A DNA stretch of 64,000 bases from Batkoa obscura (Eukaryota > Entomophthoromycota > Entomophthoromycetes > Entomophthorales > Batkoaceae): positions 558,001-622,000 of the forward strand of contig JASVEC010000017.1 in NCBI GenBank assembly GCA_030770535.1, written 5' to 3'. The notes under the pieces are model-generated. The model had not been told where the DNA came from and searched no databases. It was given only the letters and a program-made list of their open reading frames with translations. The position numbers were made by a program, and so were the translations under genes. How positions within the stretch are numbered: position 1 is the first letter of the stretch; each line of letters begins with the position of its first letter. Positions 52,830 through 63,578 of this stretch are shown in pieces.

Positions 52830-54507
52830 AAGTTGATTTTTGTTTATTAAAGCTTTGGGTATTCTTGTTGTTTGAGGATTTTTTATACATTTATTAATTC
52901 TATCTAGTTTTGTTCTGTTAATTTTTAAATAAAAGCCTTATGAGGCATGATATCCCAAGTGTTTTATTTATGAGCATACATTATAAGAAGAAAAGAAAGC
53001 AAAGTATAAGGTAATTGAATGTTAAACTTCTGTGGATTTTTTAAAGTTATAGTTTAAATATGCTTTTTATAAACGTTAAAAGTATTATTATAATACAATA
53101 TTAAATTAAATATTATAAATATAACAAGTATTAAATTACTATTATTATTCAAATATAATTTTTTTTTTAAAACAATTCAATCGCATAAAGCATTACACAT
53201 TAAAAAAAAGAATCTAAAATACAATCCAATTTTTTTAATGTTTTAAATTACAAAGCGCCCAAGTATTCTTTGTGTTATAGGTAAATGCGAAGAGACGAAA
53301 TTCAATACGACCCTCAGGAAAGTTTATAACATAACTTTATAGTTTCCTTCAAAGAAATGGCCACCCACATACTATCTATTTTCTTGAATGTTCAACATAA
53401 GTTTCGAACCCGTGACCTACTGATGATTAAAAATGGTAAATTATTACTTGACTCTTTAGCCCCTATCTCCAGCCCATAAAATCCACCACTAAAAAACTTC
53501 TCTAATCCCATAACAACAAAATGCATATAATCTGGTCAAAATATTTTGTTTATTATATTATTAACTTTAGATCAAAAATTCAGAGCACAGCCACGGTATA
53601 AGATATCTTACTGATTTTAATACTGCCAGGATTTATTAATCCGACGTGCTCAAGATTCGAGTCAGCTTCTATAGGAAATGCGAGAGTGATCCAATTGCTC
53701 ATTGACATGCCAAAACAGTTGACGAAATTTTTTTGTTAAAATACAAAAATTTCAAAAAATAAGATAATTAAAATTGCTAAAAAATAACATTCTAATTTGA
53801 ATAGAGAATTTTTCTTATGAGAAATTGATGACTATACAGCTCATATTATGCTTCACTTCTATACGGAGATGAGTTGCATCCAGCAAACAATAACTATTGA
53901 AACTCATTGTTAAAGCTTGGATATGATCGGTTTAACTTCAACTAAAAAGTTCTCGAAAAAATCAAAAATTTTAATTTTCAGAGTTCAAACCCAATTTCTA
54001 AACGCTACGTTTATTAACATCTCTTTCAGAAGAGTTATAATAACTACAATGTGAAAGTGTCAACCATTGGCCAATGATTGAATTTGTTTAGTGATGAGGA
54101 CTTAGTACACACATTCGTTCATTATCCTTTGTTTCAAATGGAGTGAAATCTATCACCGGTAGTTATCAGGTTCCAGAAAAATGCATTATTGTTTCCTAGC
54201 TATCAGATAACGTAATGCCAACTTAACTATTCATTACTCTTTTATAGTGATAAATATCACAAGTGGTATGAATAGGTTAGAGATTTATTATATATCAACT
54301 AATTTTATCACAGTTTAAAAACTGAGGCTTTAACTTTCACAAAATCGCACATAGTATATCATTTTAGGAATAGGAGTAAGCCGATCAAAGGGTAATGTTA
54401 GAACGGCTAGGCTTAGTCAAGAGTCTTACAACAGGAAGGATAACTATTGAAATAAAATTGATCTTGCCTAAGTTATGATTAATTAAAACAACTTAACTCA
54501 AAAATAA
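52830..54507. other. Long spacer with a tRNA-like remnant
   Basis: 1.7 kb without a gene. It includes the tRNA-like stretch at 53395-53464 and a stray ATCAGATAA at 54202. Parts are less AT-monotonous than usual, so it may hold decayed mobile DNA. Confidence 0.4.
53395..53464 (-). repeat. tRNA-like remnant, possibly SINE-derived
   Basis: On the minus strand a polymerase III B-box-like stretch (AGGTCACGGGTTCGAAAC) follows a weak A-box-like stretch about 40 bases earlier. The acceptor and anticodon arms do not pair properly, so this is not a working tRNA. It could be a decayed tRNA gene or the head of a SINE. Confidence 0.3.
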
Positions 54508-56043
54508 CTAGTCTTCATAATGAGAATTTAACTCCCAAACACCATATTCATCCCCTTCCATTTCTTCTGGATTAGAGTAAACCATTTGATCGAATAAATA
54601 CTCTTCATGATGTGTAGCCACTAGTAGATAGTTTGGTAATGAAAGTTCACTATGGATAGGCTTTGATAATTTATAAACAGAATAAGAATGTTTTAAATAA
54701 TTTAACAAGAAGAGAAAAGCGATAATTAATAAACTCAAATAAGGAACAAACAAAATTAAATTTAAATCATATAAATTATCATACACTAAAGACACTGGGA
54801 TGATATTAGTATTATAATATAAATTATTGAAATTAATGGGATCAGTATTTTGAGTAGTAGTGGCTGGTTCAATAGTAGTTGCTAATGGAATAAAATTACC
54901 TTTATCGTTAGGATTGAAATTAGTTAAATCAAAGATTAAGATTTCTTTATTCTTATCGTTCACTTCCATTTTACCAAAGAAAATCATTAACTTATTATTA
55001 ATCAATTGACTTGAATGCCAAGCTCTACCAATTTCAAAAATACTCCCAGTAAGATCCATTAACTGATATTTCTTCCATTTCCATTCCTTCAAATCCAAAA
55101 CTTGAATATCATTATATAACTTAGGTTCTTTGTTATTATTAATATAACTATTATTATCCATACCACCATAGACTAAAACACAATTTAATTTTTCTGAATA
55201 GGTAGTTGTATGAGCTAATCTTAAACCAAATTGATAATTTTGAGTTTGCTGTATTTTAAATGTTTGCGTTAATATTGAATAGATGTAAACGAACTCTAAT
55301 GAGTTCGGGGATAAAGTGTTATTATTGTTAGTGCTATTGTATTGAATACCACCAAGGAATAAAATTTGTGAGTTGGAAATTAAGGTAGAAGTATGAAATA
55401 CTATGGATGGTATGGAGTATTTAGCAGTATAAGAACTTAAATCAGTATAGCTATTTTTTAATAAATCAAACGAAAAAAATTGCTTAGTTGGTATTAAATC
55501 TAAATAAATATCATATTTAATAATACCACCTAATAAATAAAGTTGATTGTTTGTAACTAGATAAGTTGCACCAATATTATCTTCAAAAGAAGTAATTGTA
55601 AAATTGTTTTTTCTAACAAAATAGCGTTGATTTAAATTAACCGATTGAACAGCTGTAGGTAAATGATAACTATAATTAAAACCATATTTCTTTTTAAATA
55701 CAGTATATAAACTGGATTGGTTATTATATTCTAACAAAAATAATTGAGAATAATACATATAATAAGGATCATAAAAAGAGACATTGATATCGTTGGCTGT
55801 ATTTAAATCATCTATTGTAATTTTTGTATTTAAATCAATTATCCTATAATGAGAATATTCTTTTTTATTATCGAATTCCATTATATCCTGTATTGAATTA
55901 GCTCCATAACTATAACTGTATTTATAAAATAAGATTAATTTTTGATCATATACAACAGTAGAACTTAACATAAATTCTTCCATTCCTCCAATATAATTAT
56001 AGCATAGAAACAATATTAATATAAAAACAAACTGTAATTTCAT
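54508..56043 (-). CDS. Kelch-repeat type I membrane protein
   Basis: 511 residues, intronless. Signal peptide at about 1-20, a large luminal/extracellular region with several kelch blades (LYLLGGIIKY, ILFLGGIQYN, LVYGGMDNN, LMIFFGKMEV, each preceded by hydrophobic strand and Gly pair or near-pair), one transmembrane helix near residues 430-450 (LILFVPYLSLLIIAFLFLLNYL), then a cytosolic tail of about 60 residues with an acidic end (NPEEMEGDEYGVWELNSHYED). Several NxS/T sites suggest N-glycosylation. Fungal kelch membrane proteins of this shape lack a firm function; a cell-surface or cell-fusion role is possible but unproven here. Confidence 0.75.
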   Translation of the reverse strand: MKLQFVFILILFLCYNYIGGMEEFMLSSTVVYDQKLILFYKYSYSYGANSIQDIMEFDNKKEYSHYRIIDLNTKITIDDLNTANDINVSFYDPYYMYYSQLFLLEYNNQSSLYTVFKKKYGFNYSYHLPTAVQSVNLNQRYFVRKNNFTITSFEDNIGATYLVTNNQLYLLGGIIKYDIYLDLIPTKQFFSFDLLKNSYTDLSSYTAKYSIPSIVFHTSTLISNSQILFLGGIQYNSTNNNNTLSPNSLEFVYIYSILTQTFKIQQTQNYQFGLRLAHTTTYSEKLNCVLVYGGMDNNSYINNNKEPKLYNDIQVLDLKEWKWKKYQLMDLTGSIFEIGRAWHSSQLINNKLMIFFGKMEVNDKNKEILIFDLTNFNPNDKGNFIPLATTIEPATTTQNTDPINFNNLYYNTNIIPVSLVYDNLYDLNLILFVPYLSLLIIAFLFLLNYLKHSYSVYKLSKPIHSELSLPNYLLVATHHEEYLFDQMVYSNPEEMEGDEYGVWELNSHYED

Positions 56044-56204
56044 TATAAATTTAACAGAAAAAACAATTTATAAAAGCTTCAATTTTTATTCATAATCTAC
56101 TTAATTTCTCTCTTGTTCTTTTTAATCAATCCAACATTTTTAATCGTTATACTAATATACTCGATTTCTATCCTCCAACAGCTATATTCTTTTAAAGAAC
56201 TTCT

Positions 56205-57390
56205 TTAAAACCAAGCAATCGCTTGTTCATAAATAACAAACATAATAGCCGATTGAAAACCCATCCAAAGCGTCCTTGGAGCTAAACCTCTAAATAAACC
56301 TTGAAAACCATAAGTATTATAAGATGATTTTAAAGCATCCATAATTCCATTAGAATTTGTAATTTTAGGACCATTCGGTAACTTGTTTAATGATAATAAA
56401 GATTGTGAAAGTGTGTTATTATTATTAGGTACTTTAGGTAAAGATAACCCTTTTATTCTTTTTGGTTGACTTTTTATACTTTCTTTAATTTGTTGAGTTT
56501 GTAATACCGTTTTAACCACATCTATAGAAAAATAAAAAAATAAAAATTATTATGTTTTATTAATAGTATTATTTATAAAATTAAATTATTAGTTTACCTA
56601 ATGGAGTAGTTATACCACCTGCCATTGAGCCAGCAATACCACCCATTAACATTTCACTTAATAATGTATTTTCTCTTTCTTTTAAATACCAATTTTTTAA
56701 ACTTTCATAGATTGTAAATTGAATAGCAGTACAAGGTACGTCTCTTAATAAAGTAGCTTGATATCCACGAAACATAGTCGATAGTCCATCATTTTTAATA
56801 ATCTATTAATATTAATTCGCATAAATTAATTTGAAACTTAAAATTTGAAGTTATTTACCGTGGTCAATGCTTCTCTCCAATTTTTATAATTATAACCAGA
56901 AATAAAATGAGGGTTATTATATTTTCCTTGCAATTGCATTCTGGTTTTTAATACTTCAGATGGCACATAGATCGTACTGACCATAACTTCCGCAATACCA
57001 GCAGATATTAAATGATTACCCGTTTCTGGTAATTCAAAATCTCTTAAAGTTCTTTTAAACGTTTCATAACTACCAAAATAAATCATGGTACCAAAAATAG
57101 AGCCTATCATAGCTGGTTGAATACCACCATAAAACCCAGAAATTCCTTCCAATCTCCATACTGTTTGGAAACAGTGGTATAATGAATTGTATTTAATTGG
57201 ATAAGGTTGACCTTGTAAACGTGTTTTTAAGGTGTCTAACCCATGCATCAGGAAATCGGCACTACCACCTGCTATACCACCTGCTACAATATTCTGTATA
57301 AAGGAAGAAAATAGAAGATTAGTTTAAGAAGTCTTGGCTAAAATAAATTACCTGCCATATAGGCGCGTTATCGGTATTGGAAATGGTCAT
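56205..57390 (-). CDS. Mitochondrial carrier (SLC25), Mme1/YMR166C-like, four exons
   Basis: Exons 57390-57352, 57293-56859, 56802-56598 and 56521-56205 join in phase to 331 residues (start MTISNTDNAPIWQ). Three carrier repeats are visible by their signatures: DTLKTRLQGQ (Px[DE] replaced by GLDTLK), VPSEVLKTRMQLQG, and TPLDVVKTVLQTQQ (spliced across exons 3 and 4), each followed by GIxGFYGG, MFRGYQATLLRD and LFRGLAPRTLW. Such carriers sit in the mitochondrial inner membrane. Spacing and the long loop in repeat 3 (QTQQIKESIKSQPKRIKG) most resemble yeast Mme1, a proposed Mg exporter, but substrate assignment within SLC25 from sequence alone is weak. Confidence 0.9.
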
Positions 57391-57720
57391 TAAATGTAAA
57401 TTGAATTTGAATCAAAACTTTAAATTTTACTATATTTGAAAAACTGGATCCAATTAATCTTTATTTTATAAAAATCTTAAAGTTGTTATAGAGTATGTGT
57501 TGAATTTTATCTATCTATATTTATTATTTATTTATTTATTCTAAAACTCAAATCTAAAACTAAACTTTTTTTTAAAAATAATATCTAAAGTATTGATTTT
57601 TTTTCCTTGTTTATTTAAAAATGATTGAAAATATGAAGTCAATCAATTCCAACCAATCAATTGAATTTGAAATCAAAGTATTAAAATATCTCATCATTTC
57701 ATCCTTCCTTCATCCAACAT

Positions 57721-59548
57721 TCATTCATGTTCAATAGGAGTAGTTATCAATTTCCCATCTACAATAGTAGTTTTAAATTGTTCAGGAATAGCTCTTTCAA
57801 CAAAGTCCTCTACTTCCTCGTCTCCCACCTCTGTCTTAGTTGGTAATAATACATTAATCTGACTCGATTTAGCTGTAGTAATTTCAGTATTCAACCCCTC
57901 CTTAGATAAATATAATTGTAAACCATCCGTTTTATCAATAACTACCATAGGGGTACTTTTGAGGATTTGAACTTGACATGAACTACTATTAATAATATCC
58001 ACAGAAGCTATAGCCGTATCTAATACCACACCACTTTTTTTGCAACTATCTGTAAAAATGAAATGTTATTTCTGTATTATTTGACTGTAATATTAATTAT
58101 TAAATTACCTAATATAACTCCATTACATTTTCCTTTAATTTCAATGGTTGTATTGTTACAATTAAAGATATAAACTAATTGTTTAAATTCTGTTGGTTCA
58201 ATAGTTATCATACCACTTTGATGATATTGCTAATTAAAATCAATAAGAATTATTAGTATTATTAGATTATAATTAATTAATTTAATTTAATCAAAACTTA
58301 CAACTAACCATTTATGCCCATCTAATTTAGTCTCTGCTTCTTTAATGGAAGCTGGGGTCACTTTACCTGGTGATGGACGAGCTAATGTTATTGTAAAAAT
58401 TCGATTAGTTTCAATATTTAAATTCATATAATTGATTTACCAGTTGATCTAGCTGGAGGAACTACTTGATTTAAAATAGGTTGATTTTTTTGAGATTTAT
58501 CCACTTTTTTAAGTCCTGAAGTTACATTTTCACCCTGATTAATTTCATTAAAAATAGAATTAATACCACCTTTATTATTATTATCATTTTCTTCTTTTAA
58601 TAAATCTTGAAATAATGGAGCGGGTGGGGGTGGGGGTGGTAAATTAGTATTTGAACTTGATTTTAAACTTGTTGGTTTAGGTGGTTTAGGTGGTGGTGAA
58701 GTAGTGTTGTTGGAAATGGATAAGGAATTGTTCCATTCAATACCATTTGGATTCCAGGTTAAACCAGTTTTAAAGTAAGTATTAACATAATCATATAACT
58801 CATTTAATAATTTGAAATAACTTTTAATCCATTCATGATGTTTTGGGTCTCTAAAATTCAATGTTAATTAATATTTATTCTAATTTTTCTATTTTGTTAT
58901 TTAAAATTTACTTTTCTTTATATTCTTTAATCACTTTAAACCCATAAAATTGACTTGATTCAATTTGATCTTTAACACTAGAAGCGCATTCTGGTTCCTA
59001 AATAGTTAAAATAATTAATTCATTAATTATATCTAAAAAATTCATTCATTTAAAAATTCACTTACAACTAAAAACCAAGAAAAAGCAGGGGCACCTGAGG
59101 ACACAGCAGATAAATGATTAAAAAAAGGAGAAGCTCTATTATTATCCGTGATATTTAATATTTGATCTAAAATTTTTTGACTTGAAGACCAAATTTCACT
59201 CACTTTTTCATTGCTGCTTGGTTTCTTACATTGAAGTGATAATGGTAATATTTTTTTACTTTCAAGATAAAGAGATTCAATTAAGTCACTTTGGCTTGAA
59301 ATTAATGGATCAAGAGAAGAGGAAAGAGATTTATATTCTTGAATAACAGATAAAAGTTTTTCATCATATTTTTTAATACTTTCGGGTAGCTCACTGGAAC
59401 TGGATAAGGTTGCAGTGGACACAATTGATTTTTCACTAGGTTTAGAATCCTCCTTTTTACTTTTTGAAATAGATAGACTTTCCAATCGAGAGGTAGCTTG
59501 TTCTAGTCGTTTTAATAAAACGGCTAAAGTACTCGAATGTTCACTCAT
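57721..59548 (-). CDS. SRV2: Adenylyl cyclase-associated protein (CAP/Srv2), six exons
   Basis: Exons 59548-59066, 58997-58912, 58850-58441, 58381-58302, 58229-58109 and 58049-57721 give 502 residues in consistent phase. The N-terminus LAVLLKRLEQATSRLESL is the coiled RLE segment that oligomerises and, in yeast, binds adenylyl cyclase. A helical folded domain follows (through KHHEWIKSYFKLLNEL), then a proline run (PPPPPPAP) and the C-terminal beta-helix CARP domain, with KWLV, HQSGMITIEPTEFKQLVYIF, KGKCNGVILDSCKKSGVVLD and EEVEDFVERAIPEQFKTTI. CAP recycles actin by removing cofilin-ADP-actin and exchanging nucleotide. The WH2-like segment is short. Introns are 41-63 bp plus one larger. Confidence 0.95.
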
Positions 59549-60364
59549 TGTTTGTTGACCTTGATTTGCTTTAATTAAATGAAGGACTTTCTAAGTATTA
59601 ATTTTTATTAGTAGTGATTCAATAGTGTTTGATTGGTTGTTTATAATGAGTGGCGTTCTTGGTGTTTTTACTTGGGAAAGAAAGATAAATAAGATAGTTT
59701 TATTGGTTAGAGTGAGAAAGAGAACCAAGGAATGAACAATTCTGAAGAGTTTTGATTAAATTGGTTGGTGGAAGAAGATCTAGGCGTTTTTGGTGAGAAT
59801 GTTTTTTCAAATTTGAATTATTTCAATTTAGAATAAGTGAACAAATAGTTTTGGTTATTATGTAATATAATTAGTTTATATTTTAAAATTATTCCAGTTT
59901 ATTCATATATTAATTTTTATCATGAATTCACTAATTTAATTTATAAACCAACAAAGATAAATACTTTACAAAATAAAAAATAGCTATTACATTGATAAAA
60001 AAATTATTTATTTATTTTATTAAAATTTTAAAATTGAGATTGAGTAAAATAAGGTTATAAATCAAGTTTGAAAATAAAGACTATTATTTTATCTTCTACT
60101 AATAAGATGATATAAAAGTGATCAATTATCTTCTATCTGGTAATTAGTGAAAAACATTCATTACTTTTGTATAAACATTCGAAATTCTACCTATCAAATA
60201 AACTATCATAAGATATCTATCTCAATTCTATAAAAAGTGACTAAAAAAATATTCAATTCAATTCATATAAAACCATTTCTAATAAATTTAAAACCATGAT
60301 AATTTAAAAATTTCTATTATTCTTGTAAAAAAAAAACTTCCTATTCCACTTCAATTCACTTCTC
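59549..60364. other. Spacer upstream of CAP
   Basis: Promoter region of the CAP gene and the 3' end of the small TIM gene. Nothing else recognised. Confidence 0.5.
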
Positions 60365-60748
60365 TTATTGTTCCATATTTAATGCTTTTTTAATCTCTTG
60401 ATTTTCACTTAGTCTTTTCGATAACCTTTCGGATACCAAAAAGAATTTAAACACGCATTTTTCTAAACATTTATTCTAAATAAAATGAATTACTTCAACT
60501 TTTTTAAATAATTAATAATAATCCTTTACCTCTTTTTCAGTTATTAAATCCGTGGTTAAATCTCTATTACAATCAGTAAAACACCTTTCATTTAATTTTA
60601 TAATGGAATCAATCGTGTCTTTTTGCTTTAAATTATTTAATTAGGAATCAAATTTACTATTATATAAAATAAAAGTTACTTGTATTTTAGTTAATATTCT
60701 ATTAAATTTTAATTGATCTTCATAATTCATTCGAGTTGGGTCAATCAT
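60365..60748 (-). CDS. Small TIM chaperone (Tim9-like), three exons
   Basis: Exons 60748-60680, 60625-60530 and 60475-60365 are all phase 0 and give 91 residues: MIDPTRMNYEDQLKFNRILTKIQ, then an exon with CFTDC, then one with CLEKC. The twin CX3C motifs, 15 residues apart, define the small TIM family that escorts hydrophobic precursors through the mitochondrial intermembrane space and is oxidised by Mia40. The spacing and the VSERLSKRL after the second motif fit Tim9 or its Tim10B-like paralog. It faces another small TIM gene across 209 bp. Both genes have introns at the same two positions (before the first motif and between the motifs). Confidence 0.88.
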
Positions 60749-60957
60749 TTTAAATAGTAATAGTCGATTATTTTTATTTAAAAGATAATATTTTTGATTT
60801 TAAAATATCAATTTTATTTTATTTGGATAGATTGAAATTTCAATCCAATAATTGCAATTCTCTTCACTTTTTGCAATCCATTTGAACTCGTTTATCTTCT
60901 AAAATATTGATATCTATTGTTTGTTTTTATTATATTCATTAAAAACTAGATTAAAAA
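60749..60957. promoter_or_regulatory. Shared divergent promoter of two small TIM genes
   Basis: 209 bp between opposite start codons, AT-rich, without an obvious TATA. A bidirectional promoter would balance two subunits of the same kind of complex; this is inferred from position only. Confidence 0.5.
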
Positions 60958-61469
60958 ATGAATCGTGGTTTAAGTTCAAGTGAAGAAAAAAAATTACAAG
61001 AATACTTAAATAAGAAACAAGTAAGTTTATTTATTTATTATTAGAATATTAACAACATGAACCATTTTATTATTGTTTCATTTATTTATTTGAATATTAA
61101 TAATTAAATTTTAAATTATAGGAAAATGAAGTAATGTTGTCTTATTTAAATCTCACTAAATCATGCTTTGATTCTTGTGTTAATGATTTTACTTCATCTT
61201 CGATTTCACCAAAAGAGGTAAGCATGAGTTCCTCTTTTTATAATTAATTAGTTATAAAGAATTGATTTCAATCCATTTATTTTTTATATAATGGTTATTC
61301 AATAACCCCTTTTTTTACTATACATAATGGTTTGAAATTGAAGTTTAATTTAATTTAATTTTAGGATAAATGTATTAGCTTATGTGTTAAAAAATTTTTA
61401 TCAGCTACTGAAAGGATCAATGCTAAATTTCAAGAAGAAAATATGAAGATGCAAGGTGGTATGAATTAA
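60958..61469 (+). CDS. TIM9: Small TIM chaperone, Tim9, three exons
   Basis: Exons 60958-61020, 61122-61217 and 61365-61469, all phase 0, give 87 residues. The CFDSC and CISLC motifs are 15 residues apart; CFDSCVNDFTSSSISPKE closely resembles the CFSDCVNDFTSSKLTSKE of known Tim9 proteins, as does FLSATERINAKFQEEN after the second pair. Tim9 with Tim10 forms the hexamer that carries carrier proteins to the TIM22 complex. No targeting peptide, as usual for Mia40 substrates. The gene is too split to be seen as one frame. Confidence 0.93.
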
Positions 61470-61919
61470 AAAACAATATAACAGATATATTAAACAAAAG
61501 AGTATATTAGAATTTAAGTTATTGAGTTTCCTTTTATTTGAAGTTATTTAATTAAATTTTTAAAATAAGTTTCATTTAGTTTGAATGTAAGATAAATTTA
61601 TTAGATTGATCTTTATCATTATTATTTGATTTTAAATTTATAATTGAAATTATTATCTAAAGCTTCTTCTATTTCTTTTGTGTAATAAAAAGCAACGACA
61701 TATAAAGTATCTTTAGTACTATATTATATCATCATTCTAAATATTATATAATGTCAATTGATTATTAATTAGATTCTTTAATTTCATACTTAAAAATAAA
61801 CGTAATATACCTCAAACAATATTTTATTAGTATTTATTCTATAAAATTAAATATTAGCAATAATAATATTAATAACAAATAGAAAATAGTTTATTTTATT
61901 CAATATATATATATATATA
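61470..61919. other. Spacer between Tim9 and tyrosinase
   Basis: Convergent gene ends; AT-rich with a TA run near 61905-61919, nothing else. Confidence 0.5.
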
Positions 61920-63236
61920 TTATTCAGCTAAAGGGACATATATTGGTAAATTATTAAAAGCATCAATTAATTGTTCATTTCTATTTTCAATTTGACGCAC
62001 CTTATTTGAATCAAGCCCATTTCTTCTCAACCATCGTTCTGGTAATGGTTTCCTTGGTTTTAATTTTTCACTATTAAAAATAGAGCTTGATCTACCAGCT
62101 CCATTACTATTATGAGTATTATTAATTGCTTTTGATTGTAATATTTTTAATACAGAATTAATATCTAATAAACCTAATTCACTTAATGCTGGATTAGTAA
62201 ATTTATTTCTTGGTAATTTAATAGCTCTAGATTCTTCTTTTTTAATTGGATAAACTTCATCATTGGGTTGTAATCTTCTTGGATATTCTGCATATTCATA
62301 ACAAAAGAAATTGATTTTAGAATTAAATGTTGAATATACATTTCGATTAAATGGTTTTAATAAATCATTCACTGATACTCGAAAATTATTAAATGCAAAT
62401 CCTTCATATTTAAAGTTGTATAAATTCCTCTTTTTCAACCAAAGATCATAAATTAAATCAACAAAAGCATGATGTAAATAGAATAAAGGGTCATTAGGAG
62501 AAATCGAAATACCAAAATCACCTGGATCAGAACCGATAGCAGTATGAGGGGAACCGTGAGCCATTTCCAATTCATAACTAAAATCTGAAAATAAATTCAT
62601 ATTTGTTAAAAATAACACTTCTTCAGGATTAGGAAAAGGTGAACAAACTTCCCCTTCATCATATCTTCTTGATAAACAATGAGGATAATCTACTAAAGTC
62701 ATCCAATTTTTAAATGGTCCTGATTTCACACAATAACCTTGATGTTTATCACCTTGTCCACCCATATAATAATCCGTTAATACAGGACTATTTTCTGGAT
62801 GACGAGCATCATGAGACCAATCCCAATAAGGTAATACAATATTTTGATCAATTTTTTGTAATTCTAATTCAAATAAACGAATGTAATATCGATGCCATGG
62901 AAGAAAGGCAGGTACCCCATGAGCTATATCATAATAACTTACATGTAATCGTACCATTTTTTCAAATTTTGTATACCGTTCATTAGGCTTTCTTTCATGT
63001 AATTTATTAATAGCATACATTAATCTATTATAATCTTCTTTACTTAAATCTCGTATTTCTTGTCTCAAAGCTGGTTTAATACATTGACCATTCTGGATAA
63101 TAGCCGAATTGTTATTACGATAATTCACAATAAAACCTAATCGCATTTCTTCTTCCATTGTTAAACTTTGAGTTTCATGGAGGAGTAATAATAATACAGT
63201 TACTATTAAATTATTAAGAATAGGAGTCAATCGCAT
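61920..63236 (-). CDS. Secreted tyrosinase
   Basis: 438 residues, intronless. A signal peptide (about 1-24, LIVTVLLLLLHETQS) precedes a common central tyrosinase domain with CuA histidines in HVSYYDIAHGVPAFLPWHRYY (about 98-118) and a CuB site in HGSPHTAIGSD and PLFYLHHAFVDLIYDLWL (about 228-270). Tyrosinases oxidise monophenols and diphenols to quinones, leading to melanin; the HxxxH-type second CuB pair (HH-F) is intact. The C-terminal 120 residues are a basic extension without a known domain. A second tyrosinase starts in the opposite direction 342 bp upstream, so the pair is divergent. The secretion signal points to wall melanin or sclerotisation-like cross-linking. Confidence 0.95.
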   Translation of the reverse strand: MRLTPILNNLIVTVLLLLLHETQSLTMEEEMRLGFIVNYRNNNSAIIQNGQCIKPALRQEIRDLSKEDYNRLMYAINKLHERKPNERYTKFEKMVRLHVSYYDIAHGVPAFLPWHRYYIRLFELELQKIDQNIVLPYWDWSHDARHPENSPVLTDYYMGGQGDKHQGYCVKSGPFKNWMTLVDYPHCLSRRYDEGEVCSPFPNPEEVLFLTNMNLFSDFSYELEMAHGSPHTAIGSDPGDFGISISPNDPLFYLHHAFVDLIYDLWLKKRNLYNFKYEGFAFNNFRVSVNDLLKPFNRNVYSTFNSKINFFCYEYAEYPRRLQPNDEVYPIKKEESRAIKLPRNKFTNPALSELGLLDINSVLKILQSKAINNTHNSNGAGRSSSIFNSEKLKPRKPLPERWLRRNGLDSNKVRQIENRNEQLIDAFNNLPIYVPLAE

Positions 63237-63578
63237 TTCTTATTTTGTATTAATAAAAGTAAAGTAATAATAAGGAATCTTTTTTTTAAAAAAAAAGTAA
63301 TCAACTAGCTGAGTTTATTCATTTTAATATTCTTCAATGTTGATCTTTTGAGTTATTTTTAAGAAAATTTCAAAAGTTTAATTGACATTGACGATTAATA
63401 AAATTTGACTAAATTTGGAAAATATTTTATATTCTTAAAATTTGCAAGATCAACTTCCAAATCATCTGTCAATCTAAAGATTATTAATATTGATATCAAG
63501 AAAGATAATAATTTATTATCATTGATTATTTACTATTGTATCAAATTTTAGTTTATTTTTTATTTATTAATATCTTTA
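63237..63578. promoter_or_regulatory. Shared divergent spacer of two tyrosinase genes
   Basis: 342 bp between opposite start codons, AT-rich, no gene inside. No clear motif repeated on both sides. Confidence 0.5.
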
